Counted from the first letter of the stretch, positions 1 through 11,613 are shown. The stretch is 64,000 nucleotides of DNA from Paraspadella gotoi (GCA_051294375.1 JBJCIZ010000239.1:6867545-6931544), one strand, 5' to 3'. Notes: generated from the sequence alone by a model not told the origin. Numbers and translations: made by a program.

Positions 1-116
1 TCCGTCGGCGGCGAAAATCATATCCTCATTGAGGAACAAAAGATCAAAAGAAAAAAAGAGAAAGAAATTGGGAGAAAAATCGATGACAAAGACAATGACG
101 ACGACGATAATGACAA

Positions 117-118
<2 letters not shown>

Positions 119-163
<45 letters not shown>
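119..163. repeat. (GA)n microsatellite
   Basis: About 45 bases of uninterrupted GA dinucleotides. It gives spurious open frames of alternating Arg/Glu or Leu/Ser. Confidence 0.95.
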
Positions 164-165
<2 letters not shown>

Positions 166-240
166 TCGGTTTGCTGAAACCAATCGAATATCTGAAACAT
201 TGAATCCGTGATCATTGACAGGGAGTGAATAAACAAGACT

Positions 241-372
241 GTGAGAAAATCTTGATTGAAAGCTTGCAGGGACCTGCTATGTCATTATCTTGTAAGAGGC
301 ATTAAACCACCAAAGCCTGACCAAAGTCAGGGGCTAGATAGCGTATTTATTAAATGAATAGATAATTTTTAT
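241..372 (+). repeat. Dispersed repeat family R1, copy 1
   Basis: A roughly 130-200 bp element seen at least eight times in the window. Its core reads cttgattgaaagcttgcagg, then ctgctatgtcattatcttgt, ttaaaccaccaaagcctg, and ends near ttattaaatgaatggataat. This copy is plus strand. No coding capacity; a short non-autonomous interspersed element is the likely class. Confidence 0.7.
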
Positions 373-419
373 ATAGACTATAGTCGTACTAATTTCATGC
401 AATATTATTTTATTCCCAG

Positions 420-554
420 ACGGCTCCGTCGGCCGTTTCCTCGCCTTCTCCTCCTCTTCCTCGTTCACCTCCTCTTCCTCGTTCACTTCCTCTCTCCGAC
501 GAATCTCTTTCACCGCGAGAACCGACGTCTTCACACCGAATCGCCGTCTACGAG
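420..554 (+). CDS. Internal coding exon of an unrecognised upstream gene
   Basis: Bounded by a good acceptor (ttattcccag) and donor (gag|gtgagc), 135 bases or 45 codons with no stop. It encodes a Ser/Pro-rich stretch with a repeated PPLPRS unit, then a more ordinary segment ending in HRIAVYE. Both ends are in phase 0 and join in frame to the next exon at 903. The Ser/Pro-rich part looks like a disordered linker. I do not recognise the family, and the gene begins outside the window. An alternative is that this belongs to the 5' end of the exchanger gene, but the basic, soluble composition does not suit an exchanger N-terminus. Confidence 0.5.
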
Positions 555-902
555 GTGAGCAGGGGGGGAGGGTGAGAGGGCTCACGGGGTGATCTAGAAA
601 AGTCACCGAGGATCGAAAATCAAAAATTGAAGAAGTGCGGTTGATTTGTTTACTTTAGTAGTTTAAAATTCATTAGCCATTTCTATTTGTTACTATACGA
701 GGTCATGTCTTTAATGTCGTCATGTTGATAATGTTATTTTAATTTTGTATTTGATTTTAGTCTCATTTACTGTCATTTACTGAGGCAAAAAAAATTCTGC
801 CACTAGTTATACACTGAAAGTAAAATAACTTTTCTCAATTTTTTAAAATTAGTTCATATTGAATAATATCTTAATCTCAATTCATTTTTTTTTACCGCGC
901 AG

Positions 903-1028
903 ACAATCGACTCGGCCTCGCGAGAAGAAATTTTCGTCAAAGAAGTTAAAGACAATCCGTTACGCGATTTGGTTCGGAAAATTGAAAAGTCGAACCGGGC
1001 CAAGCGGAGAAAGGTGACCAAAAAATGA
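903..1028 (+). CDS. Probable terminal coding exon of the same upstream gene
   Basis: Acceptor after a T-rich tract (tttaccgcgcag). The frame continues from the exon at 420 (phase 0) and encodes TIDSASREEIFVKEV followed by a basic tail ending in NRAKRRKVTKK and a TGA at 1026-1028. A possible donor (aag|gtgacc) at 1014 is a poor match to consensus, so I prefer reading through to the stop. The charged C-terminus resembles a helical or nuclear-localisation-like tail. Family not recognised. Confidence 0.45.
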   Translation, partial: TIDSASREEIFVKEVKDNPLRDLVRKIEKSNRAKRRKVTKK

Positions 1029-3836
1029 GCTATGGAGAGAGTAGGATATGTTCAATCGACTGCAGTCAAGGGACGCGCGTCAACAGTTACTCCTCAAGCA
1101 GCCGATTGAGTCGTTCTCATTCTGATTAGTTCCCTGCGTTGCGTCAGGAGACACATTGGCGCGCGCCGCGGAGCGGAGAGCCAGACGGCCCACAGCGCGA
1201 GCTGGCGAAGCGGAGGAGCACAGCACACACGAGAGCGACGCGAGCCGCCGCCGTCGAGGTATCGTCCGAGGTGGCGCGGGCAGACTAGGTACGGCTTCAT
1301 CTGCACACGACGAGCACAGAGAGTAGGACACGACAGGAATCTCAGTCTGAGATGTTTCGAGCTGAGATTGAAGAGAGAATAGTGAAAGAGACAGTGTTAG
1401 ACAAGAGCACACGAGATAATTTATACGAGAACACGAGAGGATAGAAGGATCAGAGGAGAGAGAGGAAGATCACGCAACTAATTAACCATAATAAACAGAA
1501 AAGAGAAGGAGAAACAGCTTACAATATATATCGTTGTTGAATAACGGAAATTTGGCAGATTTGGCGATTGGGAAAGAACCAAGTCAGAGAGTCAAAAAAG
1601 AGTTTATTAAGTCTAGAAAAGAAAACCAGAGTATTCGATATATTATTATGACTTATTCACTTGATATTTTAGCGATTATCTAATCAATTTTTATAATATG
1701 TATTATTATTTTAATTTCTAAATTACTTCTATATTATTAGATATGCCTTAATTTATTTTTTATTCACATTCATTTATTTTGCTAAATAATTTGAACAAAT
1801 TCCTTAATAACAAAATTATGCTTTCATTTTAATTAATCACACTTATTATCAGAAATGCTTATATAAAACTATTAAACTCCTCTATAACAATAAGTCTTGT
1901 GTGAGGAGAGAATTCTATGTACACATTGTACGAAACGAGAGATCGACGTTGCCGGTGCTTTTTTCAGTAAAAAAATAGATCATAAGAGAGTATTAATATA
2001 TGGTAAATAACGGTGACGTTTGCCTCAAATACTTACTTTTAATTCATAAGAAGAATTACGCGAAAAAGAAATGTGAGAAGTAAAGAACAAACAATAGAGA
2101 TACGTCAGATTGCTTCTCCAAATAGAGGCAGAGGCACCACGCAGAGGTGAGAGAAGATGATATTCCACACTGAGATATAACACGGTCTGGGAGAGTAGGC
2201 TAAAGGTCTAATCAGGTGAAATCCATGTTGGCCACATCTGTTCTTTCAACCCATTCACTGAGCGCCTCTGCAAGTTGTGCGCGCGGATCTAACCAACCCG
2301 CTCCGCAGCATATAATTAGACTTCGCACCAGAGATCACCAGAGTTTGGAGACGACAGCTCTGATATACCAAGCGCCACCGAGCCATATTGATGCCAGTCA
2401 GGTCTGTATCTTTCTCAAGTCTAATGTTAGTCTCGATGTCCGATATTGTCTCTGAGTTCCGAGGAGCGCTAGAGACCGTTAGTACCGTTCTTCTCCATAG
2501 CGCGTGCGGTGTATCACACTTTATACCAGGCCCATTACGCAGATCTTCGATCTCATCTCTAGAGGTTTGATCTCATGATACGTGCCAACAATGGCATTTG
2601 ACTCGGCGAATGAGCGACACTTGAAGACAGCTATAGGCAATCCATCGGCGGCAGTAGTCTTACATTCTCGAACGGAGCGAAGAAGAGAAGAGCCTACTCG
2701 TTATGTACCGCAATAAAGGCCAAAGAGCGTAGTGATTTCCATGAGCGTCCGTCAACGCATCGTCTTGAATTCTCTCATCTCGAGCTTTTACTCTCCTCAT
2801 CGAGGCCTAACTCGATGCTTCGATTCCGCACAGTCGCAGTACGTCACGCTTGATATAACATCGATCGGCTCCCACATCTCATGTCTTGTTCTCCCTACCA
2901 CGCTTCCGATTCTCTCAAGCGCCCATACACGCGCTTGGAGTTTCACAGAGACAAAGCACAGTCCTTCGAAAGATTATATCTGCGACGCATTATTACACGA
3001 AGGACACAACGCAAGCACTAATCGAGAGATATCCAAAGGCAAGAGGGCTTGATAATCCACAGATAATATGATCATTTTATATTGAGAGACGGCATATCGG
3101 ATGCTTTTGATTGTATATTGGCGAATATGTGCACACATGTATGTCTGGATTCTTGCCTACCTGAGTCTGCTCTTTAGTCCTGTCGGGCAGATAGAAGCGC
3201 GTATATTGTAGGATATGATATCCATGAACCTAAGTGGAGTCGATTGAGATATTTGCGGAATACAGGCGCATATGATATTTGTAGATATCAGCAAGAAGCC
3301 CATTAGATATCGCGATGAGTGTCCCCACTAAAGAAGCCCTTTAGAATGTGCAGCGCCAGATTCGAAGGCTTGAGTCATTAGCTATGTCAATATCGCAAGA
3401 CCAAAATCAAGTCATGAGAGAGAACATTCTAGGCCTAATGAGACATACGATATTACACGAAGAGTAGCACAAATGTATAGCTGAGTACCTTATTTTATTG
3501 CATATATGAGATATATAATTACAGTAATGCACTCGTCAGATCCCTAAGTACTAAGCACTTCAACATCAAATTATATTTATCGATATAGAATTCCCCAATA
3601 TGCTAGTAACCATATTCAATTATTCATCATTGTTAATAATTAATAATTGTGTAACTTGGCAATAAAATAACAAGTGGGCTGAAGATGACCGTCTATAAAA
3701 GTTAGGAGCCAGAAGTAGGAAGACGCGACCAGCCGGTATGGAGCATTGCTAAAGTTCTGCACCCGCTATTAAGCATGACGAGAACTTCAAGTAAGGTGAA
3801 ACCGAGTGGCTCATTGAAAAGATACGCAAACGAGCA
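1029..3836. other. Non-coding stretch, possible LTR-element debris
   Basis: No exon with good splice sites or recognisable protein similarity. 1030-1620 is purine-rich with a GC-rich block (1150-1290). Around 1550 there is a tggcagatttggcgattggg run that vaguely resembles a primer-binding region, but no matching long terminal repeats are visible. 1620-2100 and 3450-3700 are AT-rich. The short open frames in 2200-3070 are unlike known proteins. Confidence 0.4.
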
Positions 3837-3861
3837 NNNNNNNNNNNNNNNNNNNNNNNNN
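3837..3861. other. Assembly gap, 25 N
   Basis: Exactly 25 N, the same size as the gaps at 40361 and 51521. A fixed gap size is typical of placeholder gaps left by a gap-filling program. Confidence 0.98.
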
Positions 3862-3929
3862 ACTGGGATTTAGAGAAGAAAGGAAAATCATTGTTGGCCT
3901 CGCTTCCCCCCCCCTCGGGTCCCGGAGAC

Positions 3930-4640
3930 ACCCCCCCTCAGCTTGAGTTTCAAGGACAAGAACTTTGAATTCCGCAAAAGGCCAAGAGCTTGATTCTTAA
4001 GCTTGATTGCCAAGGCCAAGAGTTGATTTCCAAGCTTGATTCCCAATGGCCTAAGAACTAGATTCCAAGCTTGGTTCCAATGGCAAGAGCTTTGATTCCC
4101 AAGCTTGTATTCCAAGCCAAAGCTTTATTTCGAAGGACAAGAGCTGATTGCCAAGCTTAATTCAAAGAGCAAGAGCTTGATTCCAAGGCCAAGAGCTTTG
4201 ATTTCAAGGCCAAGAGCTTGATTCCAGCTTTATTCCAAGCCAAGAGCTTGATCCAAGGCCAAGAGCTTAGATTCAGGCCAAGGCTTGATTTCCAAGCTTT
4301 GATTCCAGGGCCAAGAGCTTATTCAAGGCCAACGAGTTGATTCCAGCTTGTATTCCAAGGCCAAGGCTTGATTCCAAAGGGCCAAGAGCTTATTCCAGCT
4401 TGATTCCAAGGCCAAGAGCTTGGATTCAAGCCAAGAGCTTGATTCCAGCTTTATTCCAAGCCAAGAGCTTGATTCCAAGGCAAGGAGCTGTTGTTCCAAG
4501 GGCCAAGAGCTTGATCAAGCTTGATTCCAAGGCCAAGAGCTTGATTTCAAGGCCAAGAGCTTCATTCCAAGCTTTATATCCAAGGCCAAGAGCTTGATTC
4601 CGAAGGCAAGAGTTGATTCAGGCCAAGAGCTGATTCAAGC
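3930..4640. repeat. Noisy tandem array based on ccaagagcttgattccaag
   Basis: About 700 bases of a short unit (ccaagagcttgattccaagg plus variants with agctt and ggcc) repeated more than 20 times. Units differ mainly by one-base indels rather than substitutions, as expected of uncorrected long-read sequence. No coding potential. Confidence 0.85.
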
Positions 4641-4736
4641 GTGATTCGGTCATCGCTCAGATCCCTAAGCGCCTCAACAAACAATTATTATCCCCAATAT
4701 TATCTCTCTCTTGTAATGATTTTCCTTTCTTCTCTA

Positions 4737-4868
4737 TCCCAGTTTTTCTCTTCGATTCTTTTACTTTCTTTTCTTTCTAACATTTCCCTTTTTCTCTTNN
4801 NNNNNNNNTCCCAGTTTTTCTCTTTGATTCTTTTACTTTCTTTTCTTTCTAACATTTCTCTTTTTCTC
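4737..4868. repeat. Sequence duplicated on both sides of a 10-N gap
   Basis: The pyrimidine-rich run starting tcccagtttttctct lies at about 4738-4798 and again at 4809-4868, with the 10-N gap (4799-4808) between. This pattern usually means overlapping contig ends that were scaffolded rather than merged, so one copy is probably not real. Confidence 0.8.
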
Positions 4869-4934
4869 TTTTTCCTTTCTTTTCTTTTCTTTCTTAAAAA
4901 AGTAGAGGCAAATCGATTTCCATTAAATTTTTGG

Positions 4935-5180
4935 CTATTTTTTCTGAAAGCACCAAATTTCATTTTAAATTTAATATTAAAGCAATTTTTAGGTTTAAAG
5001 ATTAAGCTCGAGATAAGGGTTAAGGATTAGATTAAGAATTTGGTTCAATATTAGAAATAGGGTTAAAAATAAGGCTCGAGGATTAGATAAAACATTTAAA
5101 AATTGATTAGGCTTAAAAATATCAAGGTTAAAATCGAATTTACGGTACAGTAACAGAAATGAAGCGCTTTCGGGTAATAG
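4935..5180. mobile_element. R3 element: short inverted ends with telomere-like interior
   Basis: The left end (ctattttttctgaaagcacc) and right end (aatgaagcgctttcgggtaa) are approximate inverted repeats. The interior is a degenerate ttagg/ttaag-rich run (ataagggttaaggattag and similar). The same layout recurs at 56299-56670, 57903-58059 and 63214-63592. A small non-autonomous DNA transposon is the best explanation. Confidence 0.5.
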
Positions 5181-5246
5181 TGCCGCTTTTTTTCCCTTTC
5201 CTTTCGTTCGAATTCGAGTCACGATTTTTATTTTCCATCGACACAG

Positions 5247-5411
5247 ACGAGGGTGGCCACCGGCGCCGGAGATGAAGCCGAGAGCGCCGGAAACGGCGAC
5301 GACGGCGGCGNNNNNNNNNNCGGCGGCGGCGGCAACGGCAGCAGCGGCAACGAGGCTAATCAAATAGAAGCGACTCAATCGGCGGCTGGAGAAAACACTT
5401 CTCTTAATCAG
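5247..5411 (+). CDS. Possible coding exon, Gly/Ser-rich, interrupted by a 10-N gap
   Basis: Acceptor (catcgacacag) and donor (cag|gtaaac) bracket a GC-rich block in an AT-rich setting. It reads TRVATGAGDEAESAGNGDDGG, a gap of uncertain length at 5311-5320, GGGGNGSSGNEANQIEATQ and ends NTSLNQ, with no stop. It starts and ends in phase 0 and could join in frame to the exchanger exon at 16057 as an extracellular, disordered N-terminal segment. There is no direct evidence of that join. Confidence 0.45.
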
Positions 5412-5693
5412 GTAAACAAAAGACAAAACAGAGAATGCTTTTTTAAAAAACAACGGTCAAAAAAAAGAAGAAAATAAAAAACATGGTTAAAATAAAACAA
5501 AACAAAACAACAATTCGAGGAAAATTATGAAGAAATTAAGAGAGGAGATGAAAAAGAAGTAAAGGAAAATAAAAAAACAAAAAAACATTAGTTTTTACTT
5601 CTTATTTTGATGAAATTGAAATCGTTTTCCAGAATTTCTTTTATTTTTCCTCGTCGGTTTTAAGATGTAAACTATGAAAACAATATTTACGGA

Positions 5694-5725
<32 letters not shown>

Positions 5726-6567
5726 TCGTAATGTTTACGAGAGAATTCGTATCACGATCTCCAGGGAACGATAAAAGATTGAAAGGAGTAAAAGATTAAA
5801 AGAAGCCGTTTAAGAGAGAATTAATGATTAAAAATACGAGAAAAAAAAAACCCCGACTAATAAAGACATAAAAGAAACGAGAGTTCAGCCGTTCATAATT
5901 CGGGAAGACTTTCCACAGCCTTTTTTAAAACTGTTCAAATGAAACTGGAAGAAGTTGAAAACTTTGTTCCAGTTCAGGACTAAATTTCTTTATCCCGCCT
6001 TCATTACGAGAGAACCGTTGAATGTAAAATAAAACATAAAACTTTTTTTCAGAATCTGCTCGATCGTAGCTTTCAGAAAATACAGAGGACTTAAAAAATT
6101 AAAATTAATTTTAAGTTTTAACAACCTTCCTCCTACCGATAAAAAGAGATAGATTTTGCGTCCGGCCGAAAAACCCTTTTAAGGGGCCCCTATTTCAGAA
6201 CGGGCCGAAGCTATCGGTAATCTCCGCACGATTTCTCTCTCGTGGGATTCACCTTCTCTGCCCCACCTCTCCCCCAGGTCACCCCACGCCACCAAGCACT
6301 CATCGTCACTGCCAACCCCCCCTTCCCGAGCGGCCAAGACGAGCCACGTGATGGGAAGTGGCCGATTACTTACCATCGGGGGGTGGTGACGGTCAAGGGT
6401 TCGAGCCTGGTCCCTTCCGCGTATTTTTCTTTTTCTTTTGTTTTGGTTGGGGCGATTCTAGTGAAGCTTTTTTTCTCAGTCGTGATTGTGAATAAAATAC
6501 GATTGAAGGGAATGCTTGAAATATATTATAGCCCACTTCGCGTTTAGAGAAGCCAGGTACTCTGGGA
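5412..6567. other. Intergenic or intronic, no gene seen
   Basis: AT-rich sequence with a (CGA)n run at 5696-5724. A short GC-rich block at 6180-6420 contains a tRNA-like B-box word (ggttcgagcc) near 6398 but no matching A box or cloverleaf. No supported exon. Confidence 0.5.
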
Positions 6568-6702
6568 GAGAGGCTTGATTGAAAGCTTTAGGGACTTGCT
6601 AGGTCATTATCTTGTGAAGTGACTGGAGGCCTTAAACCACCAAAGCCTGTTCAAATCAGGAGCATGATAGATTATTTATTAATGAATGGATAAATTTTTT
6701 TT
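6568..6702 (+). repeat. Dispersed repeat R1, copy 2
   Basis: Same core as at 241-372: cttgattgaaagcttt, acttgctaggtcattatctt, cttaaaccaccaaagcctg, and an attaatgaatggataa end. Confidence 0.75.
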
Positions 6703-7199
6703 TTAATTGATTATTGCCCAATTTAATAGAAAACGTTTTATTTGCATTTTCACAAGTTTGTTGTTTGTTGTTCTCTCATACCCAAGACTCTTTGCGTCCC
6801 GGCCGAAGAAACAAGGAAAGGCAACTTGGGCCATGTCATTGTCTTGGCGAGTTCTTGTCTCTGACTCGCTCTCTGTCTCTGTCTCGCTCTCTCTGCCTCT
6901 GCTCTCGCTGCCGCTCTCCCTTCCCATGATGCCAGAGGCTTTCTTTTCGCCCGTTTGCAATTTCCTCCTGAACGAGGTGCCTCCCGTTTTATCGGTTATA
7001 CCACTCCCCTGGCCCCCTATCTCTCTCAGTCTCTTCTCAACTCTCTCTCTCTCATCTCTCTCATCTCATCAAATCTCTGTCTCAAAGTCCTCCCTCCTCT
7101 CTTCTGCATCTCTCCTCCATATGCGGTTATCAGCTCTGGCGTTTGGGCTTTGGCGCGCATCGAAACCTGGATTCTCAACAGAGGAATACGATGGAAAGA

Positions 7200-7495
7200 A
7201 ATAGAGAAAGAAGAAGAAAAAGAAAGAGAGAGAGAGAGAGAAAGAAAAACAGAAAGAAAGAAAAGAAAAAAAGAAAAAAAAAAAAAAAAAGACTAAAGCC
7301 AAAATTAAAAGAAGAAAATAAAAAAAACTATCAAAAAGGTAGCGATTAAATACGAAAAGAAAGGGAGAGGGAGAGGGAGATAGAGAGGGATTTAGAGAAA
7401 GAAAGAGGATCGAAAGAAGAGAAGAGAGAAGAGAAAGGAAGAGAGTGAGAGAAAGTTAGAGAGAGAGAGAGAGAGAGGGAGATAGAAGAAAGAAT

Positions 7496-7565
<70 letters not shown>
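7200..7565. repeat. Purine-rich region with (GA)n tracts
   Basis: A-rich and GA-rich simple sequence, including near-pure GA at about 7500-7560. All open frames here are low-complexity products of the repeat. Confidence 0.9.
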
Positions 7566-7916
7566 AGATGAGAGACGAGGAAGGAATTGGAAATCCCGAT
7601 TAAAGATGTTTGTGGATGAAAAAAGGGAGGGAAAAGGAAGCGATTTGGCAGCGGAGAAGAACAGAAGACGGCGCCTAAACTCTTGTGATCGAATCGAGGA
7701 GGAGAGAGAGAGAGAGAGAGATGATAGTTGACAACAGAGACGCCATCTGGGTTTCAAAGCGCTCGGAATCAGCGAAGCGTCCAAATCGCTAGAATTTGAT
7801 GTAAACAAAACTCGAAAAATTTGTATTCGCGATTCAAGTTAACTTTTCTTTTTTTTTTTGACAAATCTAATTGTGATATATATCCTTTCTTTTCGTTGTT
7901 TGAAGTAGTTAGATAA

Positions 7917-8053
7917 AGTTTAATTTGGAAAGTGACAACGATTGGTTTTTATTAATATAAAACAGACATGTTTCGCCTTTACTTTCAAGCCTTCATCAAG
8001 CGTTAACAATTTTTAATAAAAACCAATCGTTGTCAAATTCCAAATCAAATTTT
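7917..8053. mobile_element. MITE-like hairpin element with ~35-bp inverted arms
   Basis: The left arm (7921-7954, containing gacaacgattggtttttatt) is almost perfectly inverted in the right arm (8012-8048, containing aataaaaaccaatcgttgtc). About 57 bases lie between. Long terminal inverted repeats flanking a non-coding core of this size fit a miniature inverted-repeat element. The loop carries, on the minus strand, a cttgatga...gcgaaac motif discussed in the findings. Confidence 0.65.
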
Positions 8054-8097
8054 CTGTGATAAATCTAATAAAAATTCTCGGACGCGGACAGGAGTAG

Positions 8098-8131
8098 GAC
8101 CGACCGACCGACCGACCGACCGACCGACCGA
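8098..8131. repeat. (GACC)n microsatellite
   Basis: About eight copies of the tetranucleotide accg. Shorter versions appear inside the R2 repeats at 12250, 16577 and 23353. Confidence 0.9.
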
Positions 8132-8209
8132 GAGTTATTTAAAAAAATACGCCATTGTAAAGTTATATAAAATTTATATAAAGTTAAAATATCTGACATG
8201 CAAAAATAT

Positions 8210-8956
8210 NNNNNNNNNNNNNNNNNNNNNNNNNNNNNNNNNNNNNNNNNNNNNNNNNNNNNNNNNNNNNNNNNNNNNNNNNNNNNNNNNNNNNNNNNNN
8301 NNNNNNNNNNNNNNNNNNNNNNNNNNNNNNNNNNNNNNNNNNNNNNNNNNNNNNNNNNNNNNNNNNNNNNNNNNNNNNNNNNNNNNNNNNNNNNNNNNNN
8401 NNNNNNNNNNNNNNNNNNNNNNNNNNNNNNNNNNNNNNNNNNNNNNNNNNNNNNNNNNNNNNNNNNNNNNNNNNNNNNNNNNNNNNNNNNNNNNNNNNNN
8501 NNNNNNNNNNNNNNNNNNNNNNNNNNNNNNNNNNNNNNNNNNNNNNNNNNNNNNNNNNNNNNNNNNNNNNNNNNNNNNNNNNNNNNNNNNNNNNNNNNNN
8601 NNNNNNNNNNNNNNNNNNNNNNNNNNNNNNNNNNNNNNNNNNNNNNNNNNNNNNNNNNNNNNNNNNNNNNNNNNNNNNNNNNNNNNNNNNNNNNNNNNNN
8701 NNNNNNNNNNNNNNNNNNNNNNNNNNNNNNNNNNNNNNNNNNNNNNNNNNNNNNNNNNNNNNNNNNNNNNNNNNNNNNNNNNNNNNNNNNNNNNNNNNNN
8801 NNNNNNNNNNNNNNNNNNNNNNNNNNNNNNNNNNNNNNNNNNNNNNNNNNNNNNNNNNNNNNNNNNNNNNNNNNNNNNNNNNNNNNNNNNNNNNNNNNNN
8901 NNNNNNNNNNNNNNNNNNNNNNNNNNNNNNNNNNNNNNNNNNNNNNNNNNNNNNNN
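8210..8956. other. Assembly gap, 747 N
   Basis: Unknown sequence. Long open frames spanning it are artefacts of untranslated N. Confidence 0.99.
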
Positions 8957-9619
8957 GAATTCTGGCTCAAGTTTTGGAGAAAACTTTGAGGGTCGAACGG
9001 AAGAGGGGAAGAGGGAGGGTAGAGGAGGGGAGAGGGGGGGAAGTCTAGTTTTTACCTGCGTGGCATCTGAGTGACACCTGCGTGGCACCTGCGTGGCACC
9101 AGCCTGAGCTAGGGCAATGGGCGGAATGCTATTAAAAACTTACTTTTCTATCTCTCTTTTTTATTTGGTTTGTCTTGAATCTTTATTTTGTCTTTTCTTT
9201 CACTATTTATTCAAATTTGCTCTCATTGGCCGCGATCTGAGTGTCTGTCTGATATTTTGAGTTTAATAACAGATTACAATCAAATATTAGTGTTAAAAAA
9301 AGGAGTAGAAATGGGACGCGTTTAGAAAGAGGAGCCCATTTTTCTAACTTTCTCTGTCGCTCCTTCTTTCTCACTCCCCCCCTCCAATCCTTCCGCCCCC
9401 CCTCCGCCCCCCTCGCCCCCCTCCGACTTCGTTCCCTACCGAAATACATTTTCACAATCGATTTCGCGCGACCTTTGGACGAAACGCACGGAGCGGCGAC
9501 ACAGACGGATTTGGTTTGAGCCCTGCTGACCGGAAGAAAAAAAATCGGCGATTAGTTTTCCGGCATTTTCCGGCGAATTCGATGGCGGAAAAGAGGGATT
9601 ACTTGCCGGAAGCAGAGGC

Positions 9620-9910
9620 GTGGCGGGTGGCGCGTTGACGAGGAGTTGGTTGAGCGTGACAAAGGCTTGGTGCAGAGAAGGTTGAGGTGGACAGAGAGAT
9701 AATAAGAACGTGGCAAAGGAACGTGTCAATAAGAACGTGGCATAGGGTGACATGACGCAGAGAAAGCTGGGCGGAACAGTTTGAGTGTGACAAAGGTTGA
9801 TGTAGACAAAGTTGAGCGTGGCAAAGGTTGACATTGTAGAAAAAGTTGAAAGTTGCAAAGAATGATACCAAGCGTGTCAAAGGATGACGTGGAGAAGGTT
9901 GGGCGTGAGG
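9620..9910. repeat. Degenerate tandem repeat (agcgtggcaaaggttgacg type)
   Basis: A unit of roughly 25-30 bases built on gcgtgacaaaggttgangtngagaa recurs about ten times with substitutions and indels. The minus-strand frames it opens encode repetitive Cys/His-containing peptides, but no splice structure or known domain supports a gene. Confidence 0.6.
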
Positions 9911-10394
9911 TATGCTGTCTTGGCGTGACCTAATTCGGCGTTGCCATGCTTATAATGATGTCCTCATGACATGGTGAGAATGTCAAATGTAAATTATCTT
10001 TCAAAGAAGGCGCCACTCTGAAGGTATGTGTCTATCTACGGTTAATCTCTATCTATGCTCTCGTTAGAAAAAAAAGGTAAGTAGGGTGAGAATATAATGG
10101 TAATTGGTAAGTAGCTATAATAAAGCAACAAGGGTACATAAAAGGGGGACAGGAGAGAGGGAAGGTTTGTGGACCCCGAGACCGAGAGGAGAAGTGTAAG
10201 GCCGATCTCTAAGACCCTGATCCGTGACTCGGGGATGAGGAGGAAGAGGAGGAGGAAGAGGCGTTGAATGAGGGAAGAGGAGACCCGGAAGAGAGAAAGG
10301 TTCCTGCGGTGGGGGGACCCTCAATCCCGCTTCCGCATCCCCGAGAGAGCGTTTTCCCTTCGCTTGAGGAATGAAGATTTCTTTTGGTGACAAA

Positions 10395-10515
10395 GTAGGA
10401 TGGCGACGTTTAGATGGCGATGTACAGATGGCATCGTCCAGATGGCATCGTTCAGATGGCGACGTTTAAATGGCATCGTCCAGATGGCATCGTTCAGATG
10501 GCGACGTTCATATGT
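10395..10515. repeat. 14-bp minisatellite (gatggcatcgtcca / gatggcgacgttta)
   Basis: About eight tandem 14-base units alternating between variants with catcgtcca, catcgttca and gacgttta, giving a higher-order period of about 42 bases. Confidence 0.85.
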
Positions 10516-10739
10516 CACCGAGCAGTCTTAATCTCGGGCTCCTTGACACTCTCTGACATACTCTCTCTCTTTCTTTGCATCTCTCTTTCTCTGTCTCTGT
10601 CTCTCTCTCTCTCTCCATCTCTCTCTCTGTTCCGATGGTGATGCCTTTTTCGGCGACCTTCTCCGATAAGCGGCTTCAATCTCATTCCCCCCCCCATCCC
10701 CCCTCCATCTCTTTCTCTCAGGTTCACCGACGTCGTTAG

Positions 10740-10990
10740 TTGATCGTCGTCGTCATAATTGTCGTCGTTATCGTCGTCGTCGTTGTCATCATCATGAGTG
10801 TCGTTGTCATCGTCGTCGTCGTTATGTTCGTAGTTATCGTCGTTGTTATCATATTAGGAGTCGCTCTCATTATCATCATCGTTTTTCGTTGCCGTCGTCA
10901 TCATTGTCATTGTTATCATTGTCATCGTCATCCGTTATCGTTGTCGTCGTAATCGTGGTCGTCGTCGTCGTCGTCGTCGTTGGCGCGTCG
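10740..10990. repeat. Cryptic trinucleotide repeat (GTC/GTT/ATC)n
   Basis: Some 250 bases of period-3 sequence (cgtcgtcgtcattatcatc type). The plus-strand frame gives an artificial poly-Val/Ile peptide, so this is simple sequence and not an exon. Confidence 0.85.
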
Positions 10991-11078
10991 TCATTGACGC
11001 CTCATTAGCGTCGCAAAGGCGTCATCGGGAAGGAACGAGGTTACATTATTGTAAAAAAAGCGGAAAGAGAAAATGATG

Positions 11079-11122
<44 letters not shown>

Positions 11123-11564
11123 AATATCGTAAAAGAGATAAGAAAATTGACGAATCGGAACGAAAAAAAAAGGAGGAATAGAAGAAGGAAAAGGCAGAAC
11201 GGCGCCCCTGCAGCTGCATAGAAGACTTAAAGAGACGCTGAGTCAGTTGACGACGTCGAAGACAATGACGACGACGATGATAACGACGACAATGACATCA
11301 ACACTGACATCGACCCCATTTATTTTAGGCCATTTTTAATTTTTAATTTTTAATATTTTCATCCTTCATTTTCAAAATTTAACTCCCCAGTTTTTGCCTA
11401 CTTCTTAGTTTTTTGCCAAAAGTTTTGTTTTGTTTTTATTTTCCTTTGTTTCTTTTCCTATGTTTTTTTAATTTTTCCTTCTTTATTCTAATCCTCACCT
11501 TTTTATCACTTTTAATTTTCCTTTCATTTCTTCTAAAGCTCCTTTTCTCTTCCCATTTCCCCCT

Positions 11565-11613
11565 TTTCCTCTCTCTCTCTTCTCTCTCTCTCTCTCTCTC
11601 TCTCCTCTCTCCT

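Noticed and set aside
1080-1412. Minus-strand open frame of 110 codons in a GC-rich block
   Set aside because: Arg/Ser/Ala-rich, no domain, no splice support, with overlapping frames of equal length.
6395-6420. tRNA B-box-like ggttcgagcc
   Set aside because: No A box, anticodon arm or paired acceptor around it.
7966-8003. Active hammerhead ribozyme
   Set aside because: A core base is changed and stem II cannot pair; kept only as a low-interest observation.
8065-9088. Long open frames of about 300 residues on both strands
   Set aside because: They consist almost entirely of N translated as unknown residues across the 747-base gap.
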